Of a DNA stretch of 64,000 bases, positions 9,113-19,785 are shown piece by piece. Numbering within the stretch: the first letter of the stretch is position 1; each line of letters begins with the position of its first letter. The notes under the pieces were generated by a model that ran no database searches, was not told where the DNA came from, and worked only from the letters and a program-made list of their open reading frames with translations. Both the position numbers and the translations under genes were made by a program. The DNA is from Herminiimonas sp. (GTDB lineage Bacteria > Pseudomonadota > Gammaproteobacteria > Burkholderiales > Burkholderiaceae_D): positions 1-64,000 of the forward strand of contig JAQGLW010000107.1 of NCBI GenBank assembly GCA_028292665.1, given 5' to 3'.

Positions 9113-10023
9113 TATCTTTTCACCACAAAAACCACGCCGATGACCGCCAGCACCATGCCCGCCATGCCGATGATGCTGAACGCTTCGCCGAACATTGCCC
9201 ACGCCATGACGGCTGTCGTCGGCGGCGTCAGGTACAGCAGGCTGGTGACGCTGGTTGCCGCACTCTTGCGTATCAGCGCAAACAGCAAAAAGATCGCACC
9301 GATTGACAGTGCCAGAATCGACCATAACAATGCGCCGATAAAGTGCGGCGTCCATTGCACTGTCTCAAACGCCGGACTCAAATGTTCAAATGCAATCGCA
9401 AACGGCAACACCACCACGATCGATGCGGCAAACTGGATGATCGTGCCGGTACGCAAATCAAATCGTGGACAATACCGTTTTTGATAAAGCGTTCCTGCCG
9501 TGATTGCGATCAACGCGAACAGGCACAATGCAATGCTTTCCCATGACAAGCCGATAAGCGTGATCTTGTTCGCTACCACCAGGGCTACGCCGCACAGACC
9601 GAACAACAGGCCGATCCACTGTCTTCCCCGCACCGATTCACCGACCAACGGCGCTGCAAAGGCGGTCAAGACGGGCTGCATTCCGACGATCAGCGCGGAC
9701 AAGCCTGCGGGCATGCCGAGCTTGATCGCGCACCACACGCCGCTCAGATAGCCGGCTTGCACCAGGATGCCGGCAACTGCAATATGCCGTATTTTCCCGA
9801 CCGGCCACGGTGCGCGCATCAACAGCACAATCGGCAATAGCGCCACCAGCACGCCGGCAAAACGCAGCAGCAAAAAAGTCAGCGGCGGCGCGTACGGCAA
9901 TCCGAATTTGGCGACGATGAAGCCGGTACTCCAGATCAATACGAAGACGAATGGCATCGCCGCAATCCATCGGCTTGGCGGCAAATCCGCAGCGGCAATA
10001 ACAGGTGTTGAAACGGAAGTCAT
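9112..10023 (-). CDS. DMT superfamily (EamA) transporter
   Basis: A 303-residue inner-membrane protein with about ten hydrophobic segments and the duplicated EamA domain, likely a metabolite or amino-acid exporter. The first half includes WSTGFIVAKFGLPYAPP, a common EamA start. The ATG at 10023 lies 13 bases after the deacetylase stop codon; an ATG at 10050 would overlap that gene by 14 bases and is less likely. The substrate cannot be deduced. Confidence 0.82.
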   Translation of the reverse strand: MTSVSTPVIAAADLPPSRWIAAMPFVFVLIWSTGFIVAKFGLPYAPPLTFLLLRFAGVLVALLPIVLLMRAPWPVGKIRHIAVAGILVQAGYLSGVWCAIKLGMPAGLSALIVGMQPVLTAFAAPLVGESVRGRQWIGLLFGLCGVALVVANKITLIGLSWESIALCLFALIAITAGTLYQKRYCPRFDLRTGTIIQFAASIVVVLPFAIAFEHLSPAFETVQWTPHFIGALLWSILALSIGAIFLLFALIRKSAATSVTSLLYLTPPTTAVMAWAMFGEAFSIIGMAGMVLAVIGVVFVVKR

Positions 10024-10036
10024 ATTCAATTCGGAT

Positions 10037-11020
10037 TCATGCCGCGCCATCTGCGCGCGTGCTGGTAGTTGTCTGCCCTCCCCATACATGGTGAGCGGCA
10101 ATGGCAATAGTGTGAAGATGCACGGCTACTGTGTCTTGGATATTTTTGCCGTATCCGCCTGCCATCGTAACCGCAACCGGAATTCCCCGCTGACGAGCCT
10201 GCTCGAAAACCATCCGGTCGCGGGCTGCAAGTCCGTCGAGCGTCAATTTCAATCGCCCCAGACGATCTCCCTCGTGCGGATCGGCGCCCGCCAGATAGAT
10301 GATCAGTTGCGGCATGAAACGCGAGAACAACTCCGTCAATGCATCGGCCAAAGCGGTCAGGTACGCAGCATCGCCGGTCCCGTCCGGCAGCGCCACATCG
10401 AGATCGCTCGTTTCCTTGTTGAACGGATAGTTGCGCTCGCCATGCAGCGATAGCGTAAATACGGAATCGTCATTGGCCAGGATCGATGCAGTGCCATTGC
10501 CTTGATGGACATCGAGGTCGACAATCGCGACCCGCTTGACATGGCGTTCAGCCTGCATCAAGCGCGCCGCGATTGCCGCATCATTGAATACGCAAAATCC
10601 CTCGCCGTGATCGGCATAGGCATGATGCGTGCCGCCGGCCAGATTGACTGCCGCACCCTGCTCCATGGCTGCCCGGCAAGCGGCTATCGTCGCACCTGCG
10701 GAACGGCGCGAACGCTCTGTCATTTCCGGCGTCCATGGAAAGCCGATGGCTCTTTGCTCTGCGGGCGACAATGTCCCCGTCGATACGGATTGAATGTAAT
10801 GCGGGTGATGCGCCAACGCCAGCACCCCGTCGGTCGTGCGCGGCGCTTCGTGGAATTCGATATCGGGAACGGCAGCCTGCGCACCTTCGCGAATGAGACG
10901 GTACTTCTGCATCGGGAATCGATGCCCTGCTGGTAACGGCAACACGAAATGGTCGCTGTAGAAGGCTTTCAAGCTGCGCGGTGAAATAAAAATAAGTGCG
11001 TCGAGTTTAGCATGAGGCAT
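10037..11020 (-). CDS. histone deacetylase family protein
   Basis: A 327-residue zinc hydrolase of the class II/IV HDAC-like group found in bacteria (acetylpolyamine amidohydrolase/AcuC relatives). Active-site segments are [19 protein letters not shown], with the paired histidines, the zinc ligands in [10 protein letters not shown], and [11 protein letters not shown]. It probably removes acetyl from a small amine or protein lysine. It is the first gene of a four-gene minus-strand unit with the DMT exporter, thioesterase and nitroreductase. The start [10 protein letters not shown] is chosen; the ATG 14 codons upstream adds no family sequence. Confidence 0.85.
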   Translation of the reverse strand: MPHAKLDALIFISPRSLKAFYSDHFVLPLPAGHRFPMQKYRLIREGAQAAVPDIEFHEAPRTTDGVLALAHHPHYIQSVSTGTLSPAEQRAIGFPWTPEMTERSRRSAGATIAACRAAMEQGAAVNLAGGTHHAYADHGEGFCVFNDAAIAARLMQAERHVKRVAIVDLDVHQGNGTASILANDDSVFTLSLHGERNYPFNKETSDLDVALPDGTGDAAYLTALADALTELFSRFMPQLIIYLAGADPHEGDRLGRLKLTLDGLAARDRMVFEQARQRGIPVAVTMAGGYGKNIQDTVAVHLHTIAIAAHHVWGGQTTTSTRADGAA

Positions 11021-11142
11021 ATGCGCACGTTCGGCGGTCCGCTTTGGCAGCGACCGCATCAATTCGGAATACCCATGGCAAATCCGCGTGCTTTAATTGC
11101 AAAGGATCAACACAAATTTTGATGCAATGCGATAAAAGAGGC

Positions 11143-11170
11143 TTGACACAGAAAAGCCAACATTTACAAT
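11143..11170 (+). promoter_or_regulatory. strong sigma-70 promoter of the phasin gene
   Basis: A perfect TTGACA (11143-11148) and TACAAT (11165-11170) with a 16-base spacer. Predicted start of transcription is near 11177, about 70 bases before the phasin ATG, which fits a highly expressed granule protein. Confidence 0.75.
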
Positions 11171-11179
11171 ATGCGCTGT

Positions 11180-11191
11180 TGCAGTGCACAA
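11180..11191 (+). promoter_or_regulatory. candidate PhaR operator at the phasin promoter
   Basis: TGCAGTGCACAA lies just downstream of the predicted transcription start and fits the PhaR consensus TGCRNYGCASMA as I recall it from alphaproteobacterial work. PhaR represses phasin genes until PHA granules titrate it. The same consensus is met at 29820-29831 before the PHA depolymerase gene. The assignment rests on the motif and gene context. Confidence 0.5.
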
Positions 11192-11248
11192 AGCGGTTGA
11201 GCGTTGTATATGTTCCAGAAATTACCCCATTCCTTTAGGAGAAACGTC

Positions 11249-11812
11249 ATGTTTTCGTTTCAAGAACAATTTTCAGCAGCGGCAAAAACCAATATCGAAG
11301 CGCAAATCGCAATGTTTACAGCACTGACCAATAAGGCATTCGAAGGCGTCGAGCGGATAATCGACTTGAACCTGAATGTCGCCAAGGCTTCGCTGGAAGA
11401 ATCCGCGGCAAATGTTCAGCAATTATTTTCCGCCAAGGACCCGCAGGAGTTTTTCTCGCTGTCCACTGCCCAAGCGCAGCCGAATGCCGAAAAAGCCCTG
11501 GCCTACGGCCGCCATTTGGCCAGCATCGCATCCAGCACTCAAGCCGAATTCACCAAGGCAGCTGAAGCGCAAATCGCTGAAGCAAACCGCAAGGTGATCG
11601 CGCTGGTTGAAGAAGCCGGCAAAAACGCACCGGCCGGCTCTGAAAACGCCATCGCATTTGTCAAATCCGCTCTCGGCAATGCGAATGCCGGTTATGAGCA
11701 GTTTTCCAAAACGACCAAACAGGCTGTCGAAGCAATGGAAGTGAACATCAATTCCGCAGCAACGCAGTTCACCCAGGCCGCCAAGGCCAATGGCCGCGCA
11801 GCCAGGAAGTAA
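11249..11812 (+). CDS. phaP: phasin, PHA granule-associated protein
   Basis: A 187-residue amphipathic helical protein that coats polyhydroxyalkanoate granules and controls their size and number. The N-terminal MFSFQEQFSAAAKTNIEAQ and the Ala/Gln/Lys-rich helices (FTALTNKAFEGVERIIDLN, then AYGRHLASIASSTQAEF) are typical of the betaproteobacterial phasin family. Length matches (about 190 residues). TAGGAGAAA gives a strong ribosome-binding site before the ATG at 11249. It is a single-gene unit with its own promoter and terminator. Confidence 0.93.
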   Translation: MFSFQEQFSAAAKTNIEAQIAMFTALTNKAFEGVERIIDLNLNVAKASLEESAANVQQLFSAKDPQEFFSLSTAQAQPNAEKALAYGRHLASIASSTQAEFTKAAEAQIAEANRKVIALVEEAGKNAPAGSENAIAFVKSALGNANAGYEQFSKTTKQAVEAMEVNINSAATQFTQAAKANGRAARK

Positions 11813-11887
11813 TGCGTTAACGGTTCGGCCGAATAACCGTTTCCAAAAGGTTGGGACTCTGCTGATCCGCCAAGACCAAGCCGCATT

Positions 11888-11918
11888 AAAAAGCCTCGGA
11901 ATAAACCGGGGCTTTTTT
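11888..11918 (+). terminator. Rho-independent terminator of phaP
   Basis: Stem AGCCTCGG/CCGGGGCT (one G-T pair) with a six-base loop AATAAA and a following run of six T. Confidence 0.85.
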
Positions 11919-12040
11919 ACGTCTGCGAACCGGCTTGCATGGGGAATTCAATATCCGCGTGAATCTTTCTCTGCTCGCTGAAGCAGCCGGGCGGACAGAC
12001 TTCATTGGCGCTGGCGCCATCGGCATATCTTTTTAACGGA

Positions 12041-14614
12041 TCAGCCTTCACCGTTTTTGAAGCGGGCGATTATTTCATCAAACCGCTTGCCGATGCGTTC
12101 ATCGGCCAATGCAGGCAATCCGCATAATTTCAATAACACGGCATCTGCCGTGACGGCTTCCCGGCCTGCCTTCAATGATGACTGCAGCACCTCGACCTGC
12201 AGTTGCAAACGCTCACGCGATAGTTCAGGCGGACTATCGATTCCCATTGATATCTCAAGACGCAATAACGCATGCGCCAGTATGCTGCGGTTTTGTTCGA
12301 GAAGCGCTGCATACCGGCTGTCACTCGTTTTCAGCGCCGTAATCGCTGCATCGAAACGCGCATTCAGCGCACGTTCGAATTCCGCAGATAATGAAGGAAG
12401 AGTTTGCCAGCCTGCCTGCAATTCCAACAGGCCGCTTTCATCCATCATCTTGCTGCCTGCAATCTTGTTTTCGACCTGATGGCACAGCGCCATCCTGTCG
12501 CGCAACGCATCGAATCGAGCTGCCGCCGCAGAGCGGCGCGCCTGCTCAAGCCTCGTCTGCAATGCTTTTATCGCCGCCTCGTAACGTGCATCGATCCGGC
12601 GTTCGGATGCATGGGGAACCGGGCCGGTTTTATTCCATGCATCTCTGGCGTCGCGCAGAACTTTCAGTATGGCGTCATCCGATGCGCCGGCGGCCGCTTC
12701 CAGTTCCGCGCAGATTTTTTCTTTTGTCTGCAAGTGCTGCTGCCGGTCGGCATCCGCCGCCTGCGCCGCTTCCTTGCGGCTGGCGAATACCGCATCGCAT
12801 GCAGCGCGAAAACGCTGCCACAACGCCTGCTCGTCATTGCGTTCGAGCGGCAACGATTTTGCCTGTTCCTGCCAGCGTTCCTGCAAGGTACGCAATGTCT
12901 CGATCGATCCGCGATCGGCGGGATTCAAGCCTGCCGCATCGCTGATCAGTTTTTCGCGGCGCCTTATTTCGGCTTGCTGTTGCGCAGCCAGCGGTTCCGA
13001 CAATGCGCGCAAGGCAGCGGCAAATTCGGCATCTGCAGATTTCTTTTCCTTGCGGTCGATCGGTCCAAGGCGCTTCCATAGCTGAGTCATCCGTGCGCAA
13101 TAACCGGCAATCGCTTTCCAATCCGCTATGGCCGCATCCGCATTCGCGCAATTCGATGCAGCGGCAAATTCCCTGACTTCGGCAATCATCGACCTCGCCT
13201 TCTCCAGATTTTGCCGGCGCTCATCGCCCATTTGTTTGAAATGCACTGCGACCGGCGCATATGCCAGGGTGCAGGCTGCATCGAAACGGCGCCACAGATC
13301 CCTGCCGGCCGGTCCGGCCGAGGCATCCAGCGACTTCCAGCGTTCGCGCAGACTGCCTGTTTTTTTCGCCAGCTCGGATATTGCAAGAGCCTGATCCGGC
13401 AGATCTTCCGCGGCCTTCAGCAATTCTTCGCGCGAGATATTGCCGCCCCACTTTGCCCAACTTTGCAAGCGGCTTAATTCGTTGCGCGCTTTTGCCAGTT
13501 GCGCACTTTGCGCAGGCGACAGTCGAACTGACATCAAATCGATTGCGCGCAATATCTTGTCTTGTTCAGCAGCGATGTGCAATGCACCGTTGTCCAGCGC
13601 TTTCTCCATGCCATCCAGAATTTCGGTGAAATGCTGCCGGATATCACGGCTCGCGCCTTGAAGGGCAGTCTCTTTCGGTTTGCGCGATGTGCCGATTCGG
13701 TCGATCAGTGCGTCGAATCGCGGCTTGAACAAATGCGCATCGGCCTCGTGCAATACCGGCAATGCACGCCATGCACGCTTTAAATCGTCTTGTTCCAGCG
13801 TGTCGACCGGCGCGGCTTCCCAGCCGGCAATTGCCTCTTCATGTGCCAGGATCGCCGCATGACGCTTTTCCATCGATGCCAGCGTTTGCCGGAAGCTGCG
13901 ATGCTGTTCCTCGAATTCGGTTATTAAATGCCTTGGCAGCGACGGCGCTTCCGGCGCTGCGCAATATTGGTTCAATTCCTGTTCCAGGCTGTCAAGCGTT
14001 TGCGCAATCTGCGCAGGCGGCACAAGCTGCGATGCGTCGGACACCTGTATCAGATGCTGCAGTCTGCCGCGGACATCGATAACGGCGCGCTGCAATGCGG
14101 TTTGCGCTTCCAGCCGTTCTCGCAATAGCGAACGGGTGCTGTCAAACAATTCCCTTGCCGATGCCGGAACATCGCCGACCGATTGCCATGCCCGATCGAG
14201 GTCGGCGACCTGGTTAAGCATCAATTGCCGCTCTTCGACGAGGCGCTGCGCTTCTTTTATGCATTTGCCGGCCTTTTGCTCGCGCGCTTCCTGCTGCAGA
14301 ATCGCGTCCAGCCGCTGCTGCATTAATCTGGCTACCCGCCGATCGGTATTGCGGATTGCCTGCGCCACGCGTTCGAGGCCGGGCTTCGAATGAATGTGAT
14401 GCGCCGCCTTTAAACGCGCCTCGGCGAATTGGCATTGCAAAATGAAATCGGCGGCGGCCGCTTCATTTCCGCCAAGGTCTCCGGCTTGCGTCAATGCCGA
14501 TTGCCTGTCGAGCGCCAACGTGGCGCACTGATCAGGTCCCTGTTTCACCCCTTCCTTCAGTTCGACTGAAGCCGGATTGACAGATCGCTTGAAAAGAAAT
14601 TCGAACATATTCAT
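12041..14614 (-). CDS. DUF349 repeat protein
   Basis: An 857-residue, strongly alpha-helical, charged and Ala-rich protein made of repeated units with the pattern W-x(6)-P plus R-F-x-A-A, for example LRERWKSLDASAGPAGRDLWRRF, WQEQAKSLPLERNDEQALWQRF and AWNKTGPVPHASERRIDARY (each given in part). These are the DUF349 repeats of a family common in betaproteobacteria and actinobacteria; function unknown. No signal peptide or membrane segment, so cytoplasmic, probably coiled coil. Two start codons, 14614 and 14608, are both possible and neither has a clear ribosome-binding site. It is divergent from the urt remnant. Confidence 0.75.
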   Translation of the reverse strand: MNMFEFLFKRSVNPASVELKEGVKQGPDQCATLALDRQSALTQAGDLGGNEAAAADFILQCQFAEARLKAAHHIHSKPGLERVAQAIRNTDRRVARLMQQRLDAILQQEAREQKAGKCIKEAQRLVEERQLMLNQVADLDRAWQSVGDVPASARELFDSTRSLLRERLEAQTALQRAVIDVRGRLQHLIQVSDASQLVPPAQIAQTLDSLEQELNQYCAAPEAPSLPRHLITEFEEQHRSFRQTLASMEKRHAAILAHEEAIAGWEAAPVDTLEQDDLKRAWRALPVLHEADAHLFKPRFDALIDRIGTSRKPKETALQGASRDIRQHFTEILDGMEKALDNGALHIAAEQDKILRAIDLMSVRLSPAQSAQLAKARNELSRLQSWAKWGGNISREELLKAAEDLPDQALAISELAKKTGSLRERWKSLDASAGPAGRDLWRRFDAACTLAYAPVAVHFKQMGDERRQNLEKARSMIAEVREFAAASNCANADAAIADWKAIAGYCARMTQLWKRLGPIDRKEKKSADAEFAAALRALSEPLAAQQQAEIRRREKLISDAAGLNPADRGSIETLRTLQERWQEQAKSLPLERNDEQALWQRFRAACDAVFASRKEAAQAADADRQQHLQTKEKICAELEAAAGASDDAILKVLRDARDAWNKTGPVPHASERRIDARYEAAIKALQTRLEQARRSAAAARFDALRDRMALCHQVENKIAGSKMMDESGLLELQAGWQTLPSLSAEFERALNARFDAAITALKTSDSRYAALLEQNRSILAHALLRLEISMGIDSPPELSRERLQLQVEVLQSSLKAGREAVTADAVLLKLCGLPALADERIGKRFDEIIARFKNGEG

Positions 14615-14728
14615 GAGATAAAAATCGATCAAAACACGATGATAGCAAGTCGTAAAACCGAACCGGAATGCACGCCTGATTTTATGGTCTGCTGAAACGC
14701 CTCATTAAATCCCAAATTCAGGCATACA

Positions 14729-14755
14729 GCACCAAATAAATCAATATTTGCACCA
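14729..14755 (+). promoter_or_regulatory. two possible NtrC half-sites
   Basis: GCACCA occurs at 14729-14734 and again at 14750-14755, 21 bases apart, or two helical turns, and about 50-75 bases upstream of a sigma-54 promoter. GCACCA is one arm of the classical NtrC site; the inverted arm is not clear in either copy, so this is tentative. Confidence 0.3.
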
Positions 14756-14804
14756 CGATCAAACATGCGGGGCGATTAATGCAAAAACCTTGATGATAAC
14801 CATA

Positions 14805-14820
14805 TGGCATGCATTCTGCT
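14805..14820 (+). promoter_or_regulatory. sigma-54 (RpoN) promoter before the urt remnant and urease operon
   Basis: TGGCATG, four bases, then CTGCT. The invariant GG (14806-14807) and GC (14818-14819) are 12 bases apart, exactly the -24/-12 geometry. Transcription would start about 14831, 48 bases before the urtA start. Urea transport and urease genes are commonly under NtrC/sigma-54 control during nitrogen limitation. No other promoter is evident before ureD. Confidence 0.65.
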
Positions 14821-14878
14821 AATACTCTTCTGCGAGTCATCGCACTCTGTACAGCCCTCTCTAACCGTCGGAGCAACT

Positions 14879-15127
14879 ATGTCACGTCGCACCCTTTTGA
14901 AAGCGACCGCTGCCGGCGCTTTGATCCTTGCCGCTTCCGCATGGATACCGCAAGCGCTGGCCGCCGATACCATCAAGGTCGGTATTCTCCACTCGCGGTC
15001 GAGCGCCATGGCGATTTCTGAAACTTCGTTGAAAGACATGGCATCGCTGGCGATCGACGAAATCAATGCCAAAGGCGGCGTGATGAGCAAAAAGTTCCAT
15101 CGATCATCAAGGATATCGAACGCGTGA
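14879..15127 (+). pseudogene. urtA: urtA remnant: 5' end of urea-binding protein gene
   Basis: The first about 72 codons match the start of the periplasmic urea/short-chain amide-binding protein UrtA: a twin-arginine-like signal peptide ([19 protein letters not shown], ending ALAAD), then [22 protein letters not shown] and [15 protein letters not shown]. Normal UrtA is about 400 residues; here the frame breaks at about 15091-15096 and runs into a stop at 15127. What follows is the end of urtE in another frame. The usual LSGT after LHS is replaced by RSSA, hinting at further decay. An 82-residue secreted peptide could still be made. Confidence 0.85.
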
Positions 15128-15300
15128 TCCGGTTATTGCGCGAACGCGGCGACATGGCCATCCTGCTGTGCGAGCAATATTTCGACTTCGCGCATGCATT
15201 GGCGGATAAATTCATTGTGCTGTCGCGCGGCGAAGTGGTCGCGGCCGGATTCCAGGGTCAGATGAACGGCGAGAACGTGAAGCGGCACTTGGCGGTATAG
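15097..15300 (+). pseudogene. urtE: urtE remnant: 3' end of urea transporter ATPase gene
   Basis: Reading from CCA at 15097, the frame gives [19 protein letters not shown], then MAILLCEQYFDFAHALADKF and GEVVAAG up to TAG at 15300, 67 residues. This is the C-terminal end of UrtE, a urea ABC transporter ATPase (about 230 residues), after the Walker B region. It lies in a different frame from the urtA start and has no start codon of its own near its beginning. It ends 7 bases before ureD, the position urtE normally holds in Burkholderiales. The central part of urtA, all of urtBCD and most of urtE are missing. Confidence 0.85.
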
Positions 15301-15307
15301 TCTCGAC

Positions 15308-16198
15308 ATGAAAAGCGATGCTGCCGATTCCATTGTCGATCCTGTGCCGCAGGCTGCCGGTTCGTCCGCCGCGGAAAACTGCCGGGCACGGCTGTCGCTC
15401 GGTTTCGCAGACGATGCCGGCACGACCAGGATGATGGAGCGCAGCCACTTCGGTCCGTTGCGCGTTCAGAAACCGCTCTATCCGGAAAACTCCGCAATCT
15501 GTCACGCGATCGTGGTGCACCCGCCCGGCGGCGTGGTCGGCGGCGATGAACTGACCATTACCGTTCATGTCGGCGAAAACGCGCATGCGTTCATTACCAC
15601 ACCCGGCGCGGCCAAATGGTACAAGGCCAACGGCCGGATTTCACGACAGGATGCAAGGCTCGAAGTCGCAGCCGGCGCTTCGCTTGAATGGCTTCCGCAG
15701 GAAACAATATTTTTCAACGCCGCTGATGTAAAACTGGACAATACCGTTTCGCTTGCCGTGGATGCGACCTACATCGGTTGCGAAATCCTGTGCTTCGGCC
15801 GTACTGCCTCGGCTGAGGTATTCAATACCGGACGAATCACGCAGCGCACTTCAATCCGGCGCGACGGCAAATTGCTATGGTTCGAACAAGGCGTCTTGCT
15901 GGGTGATAATCCGTCGATGCAAAGCCCGCTTGCGATGGCAGGAAAGACCGTCTGCGCCACGTTGATTGCGGTTGGCAAATCAATGTCCGGCTCGCTCGTT
16001 CATGCAGTCCGGGAAGATGCCGCCATTGTCGACGGTTCCGGCAGCTTCGGCGCCACGCAACTGAAATCGTTGTTCGTTGCACGCTACCTGGGCGACTCGA
16101 GCGAGACGGCAAAACAGTTGATGACGCGAGTCTGGCGGCAACTCCGGCCGAAGTTGCTTGGCCATGACGCGATTGTGCCGCGCATCTGGAATACTTGA
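15308..16198 (+). CDS. ureD: urease accessory protein UreD
   Basis: A 296-residue scaffold that, with UreF and UreG, loads nickel into apo-urease. Conserved blocks are [38 protein letters not shown] and WLPQETIFF. Length is normal. It is the first intact gene of the ureDABCEFG operon and follows the urtE remnant by 7 bases. No ribosome-binding site of the AGGAG type is visible, so it may be coupled to reading through the remnant. Confidence 0.95.
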   Translation: MKSDAADSIVDPVPQAAGSSAAENCRARLSLGFADDAGTTRMMERSHFGPLRVQKPLYPENSAICHAIVVHPPGGVVGGDELTITVHVGENAHAFITTPGAAKWYKANGRISRQDARLEVAAGASLEWLPQETIFFNAADVKLDNTVSLAVDATYIGCEILCFGRTASAEVFNTGRITQRTSIRRDGKLLWFEQGVLLGDNPSMQSPLAMAGKTVCATLIAVGKSMSGSLVHAVREDAAIVDGSGSFGATQLKSLFVARYLGDSSETAKQLMTRVWRQLRPKLLGHDAIVPRIWNT

Positions 16199-16223
16199 AA
16201 TTGAATTCGCAAAGGATAACGGA

Positions 16224-16526
16224 ATGGAACTCACCCCGAGAGAAAAAGACAAGCTCCTGATATTCACCGCTGCGCTGCTGGCCGAGCGCCGCAAGGCACG
16301 CGGCCTGAAGCTCAATTACCCGGAAGCAGTCGCCCTCATCAGCGCCGCGATCATGGAAGGCGCCCGCGATGGCAAGACGGTTGCGGAACTGATGTCAGCC
16401 GGCACCAAAATCCTGGCGCGCGCCGATGTGATGGATGGCATCGCTGAAATGATTCCCGATATTCAGGTTGAAGCGACCTTCCCCGATGGAACCAAGCTCG
16501 TGACCGTACACCACCCCATCCCCTAG
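16224..16526 (+). CDS. ureA: urease gamma subunit
   Basis: A 100-residue structural subunit of urease, which hydrolyses urea to ammonia and carbamate in the cytoplasm. It begins [20 protein letters not shown] and ends [18 protein letters not shown], as in the family. The ATG at 16224 has AAGGATAACGGA upstream. The longer frame from 16158 overlaps ureD and is not needed. Confidence 0.97.
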   Translation: MELTPREKDKLLIFTAALLAERRKARGLKLNYPEAVALISAAIMEGARDGKTVAELMSAGTKILARADVMDGIAEMIPDIQVEATFPDGTKLVTVHHPIP

Positions 16527-16535
16527 GAGCCCGAC

Positions 16536-16840
16536 ATGACGCCAGGCGAAATGCTGATCGAAACCGGCGATATCGAATTGAATGCCGGTCGTGCTACTGC
16601 CATCATCAAAGTAGCCAACAGCGGCGACCGTCCGATTCAGGTCGGTTCCCACTTTCATTTTTTCGAAACCAATCCGGCATTGCGGTTCGACCGGCAGGCC
16701 GCTTACGGCATGCGGCTGAATATTGCCGCCGGCACCGCAGTCCGCTTTGAACCGGGCCAGCAGCGTACGGTGGAACTGGTCGCGCTTGCGGGCGACCGCA
16801 AGGTATATGGATTCAATGCCAAGGTGATGGGAAAATTGAA

Positions 16841-16844
<4 letters not shown>
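16536..16844 (+). CDS. ureB: urease beta subunit
   Basis: A 102-residue structural subunit. Motifs are [32 protein letters not shown] and the C-terminal [15 protein letters not shown]. It has a good ribosome-binding site (CTAGGAGC) and its stop overlaps the ureC start as ATGA. Confidence 0.97.
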
Positions 16845-18541
<1,697 letters not shown>

Positions 18542-18557
18542 CCGGGATTGAATTGCG

Positions 18558-19079
18558 ATGCTGACACTTGACACTAAAATCGATTCTGCCGAAAAAATCG
18601 ACGGCGAGCTCGTGCTGCCGTTCGAACTGCGCGAAAAGAGCCGCCTGCGCGCCATGCTTGCATCGGGTGAAGATGTCGCGGTCTTCACTGTGCGCGGCAC
18701 GGTGCTGCGCAATGGCGATCTGCTCAAAGGCGATGATGGCCGCATAGTGAAAATCATCGCCGCGAAAGAAACTACCTACCGTGTCGACTGCAAGACGCCG
18801 CGCGATTTGCTTCGCTGCGCTTTTCATCTGGGCAATCGCCATACGCAGGCGCAAGTCGATGGCGATAGCACGACCGGCTTTTTGCGCATCCGCAAGGATA
18901 CGGTATTGAAAGACATGCTCGAAGGCCTGGGAGCAAGCGTAACGGAAGAAGAGGCACCGTTCGAACCTGAATCCGGCGCTTACGGCGGCAGCCATCATCA
19001 CAGCGGAGATCACCATCATCCGCTCGCCCCGATACCGTTGCGCCAGAAAATTCACCGCCCTTCCGATAAGGAATCGTAG
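18558..19079 (+). CDS. ureE: urease accessory protein UreE (nickel chaperone)
   Basis: A 173-residue metallochaperone that hands nickel to UreG. The N-terminal beta domain and the central LRCAFHLGNRHTQAQVDGD metal-site region with its conserved histidine are present. The C-terminal tail is histidine-rich (GGSHHHSGDHHHP, about residues 144-156), allowing extra nickel storage. It follows ureC by 16 bases. Confidence 0.95.
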   Translation: MLTLDTKIDSAEKIDGELVLPFELREKSRLRAMLASGEDVAVFTVRGTVLRNGDLLKGDDGRIVKIIAAKETTYRVDCKTPRDLLRCAFHLGNRHTQAQVDGDSTTGFLRIRKDTVLKDMLEGLGASVTEEEAPFEPESGAYGGSHHHSGDHHHPLAPIPLRQKIHRPSDKES

Positions 19080-19087
19080 GCTCTCCG

Positions 19088-19768
19088 ATGCACACCTCCG
19101 CTCTCCTTCATCTGCTGCAACTCGCCAGTCCGTCACTGCCGATCGGCGCATACAGCTATTCGCAGGGACTTGAAACGGCAATAGAAAACGGGCTGGTGAA
19201 CGACGAAACATCGGCCCGCGACTGGATCGTCGACACGCTGCACCAGGTAATGGCGCGTTTCGAAGCGCCGATCCTGTGGCGCTTGCTGCAGGCGTTCGCA
19301 ACCCGCGATGCGCCGGCAGTCGCGCAATGGACTGAATGCTTCATTGCCGCCCGCGATACTGCCGAGTTTCGCGCGGAAACGATTCAGATGGGCTATTCAT
19401 TGGCCAGGCTGGCGGCCGATCTGAAAATTTCGGATGATGCGCTGCTGAATTTATTGCAGGATCAACCGGAAGTGCCGCTGCCGACCGCTTTGGCTTACGC
19501 AGCGACGGCATTGGAAGTGCCGCATCAGGCGGCGCTGCTGGGCATGCTGTTTTCGTGGGCTGAAAACCAGGTGCTCGTGTGCGTCAAGTCGGTACCGCTT
19601 GGGCAAGTGTCGGGCCAGCGGCTATTACTATCATTACGGCCGGAGTTGGAGGCCGCGTCGCAGCATGCGCAACAACTGGCTGACGACGAATTATGCAACT
19701 GGTCGCCGGGATTATCCCTGATGTCGATGCAGCATGAAGTCCAGTACAGCCGGCTTTATCGTTCTTGA
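19088..19768 (+). CDS. ureF: urease accessory protein UreF
   Basis: A 226-residue helical protein that joins UreD to UreG during nickel insertion. It opens with [20 protein letters not shown], the best conserved part of the family, and continues with [11 protein letters not shown]. Length is normal. The gene starts 8 bases after ureE. Confidence 0.95.
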   Translation: MHTSALLHLLQLASPSLPIGAYSYSQGLETAIENGLVNDETSARDWIVDTLHQVMARFEAPILWRLLQAFATRDAPAVAQWTECFIAARDTAEFRAETIQMGYSLARLAADLKISDDALLNLLQDQPEVPLPTALAYAATALEVPHQAALLGMLFSWAENQVLVCVKSVPLGQVSGQRLLLSLRPELEAASQHAQQLADDELCNWSPGLSLMSMQHEVQYSRLYRS

Positions 19769-19785
19769 CCCTTTCCTATTCCATC

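Noticed and set aside
8672-9355. Longer version of the thioesterase gene starting at 9355
   Set aside because: The extra 81 codons lie inside the transporter gene and give a His/Gly/Arg-rich sequence foreign to the family; the TAATG overlap start is better.
14804-15127. Treating the urtA-start frame as a novel small secreted protein gene
   Set aside because: The sequence is plainly the UrtA N-terminus up to the break, and the DNA after it is UrtE in another frame, so a truncated pseudogene is the simpler reading.
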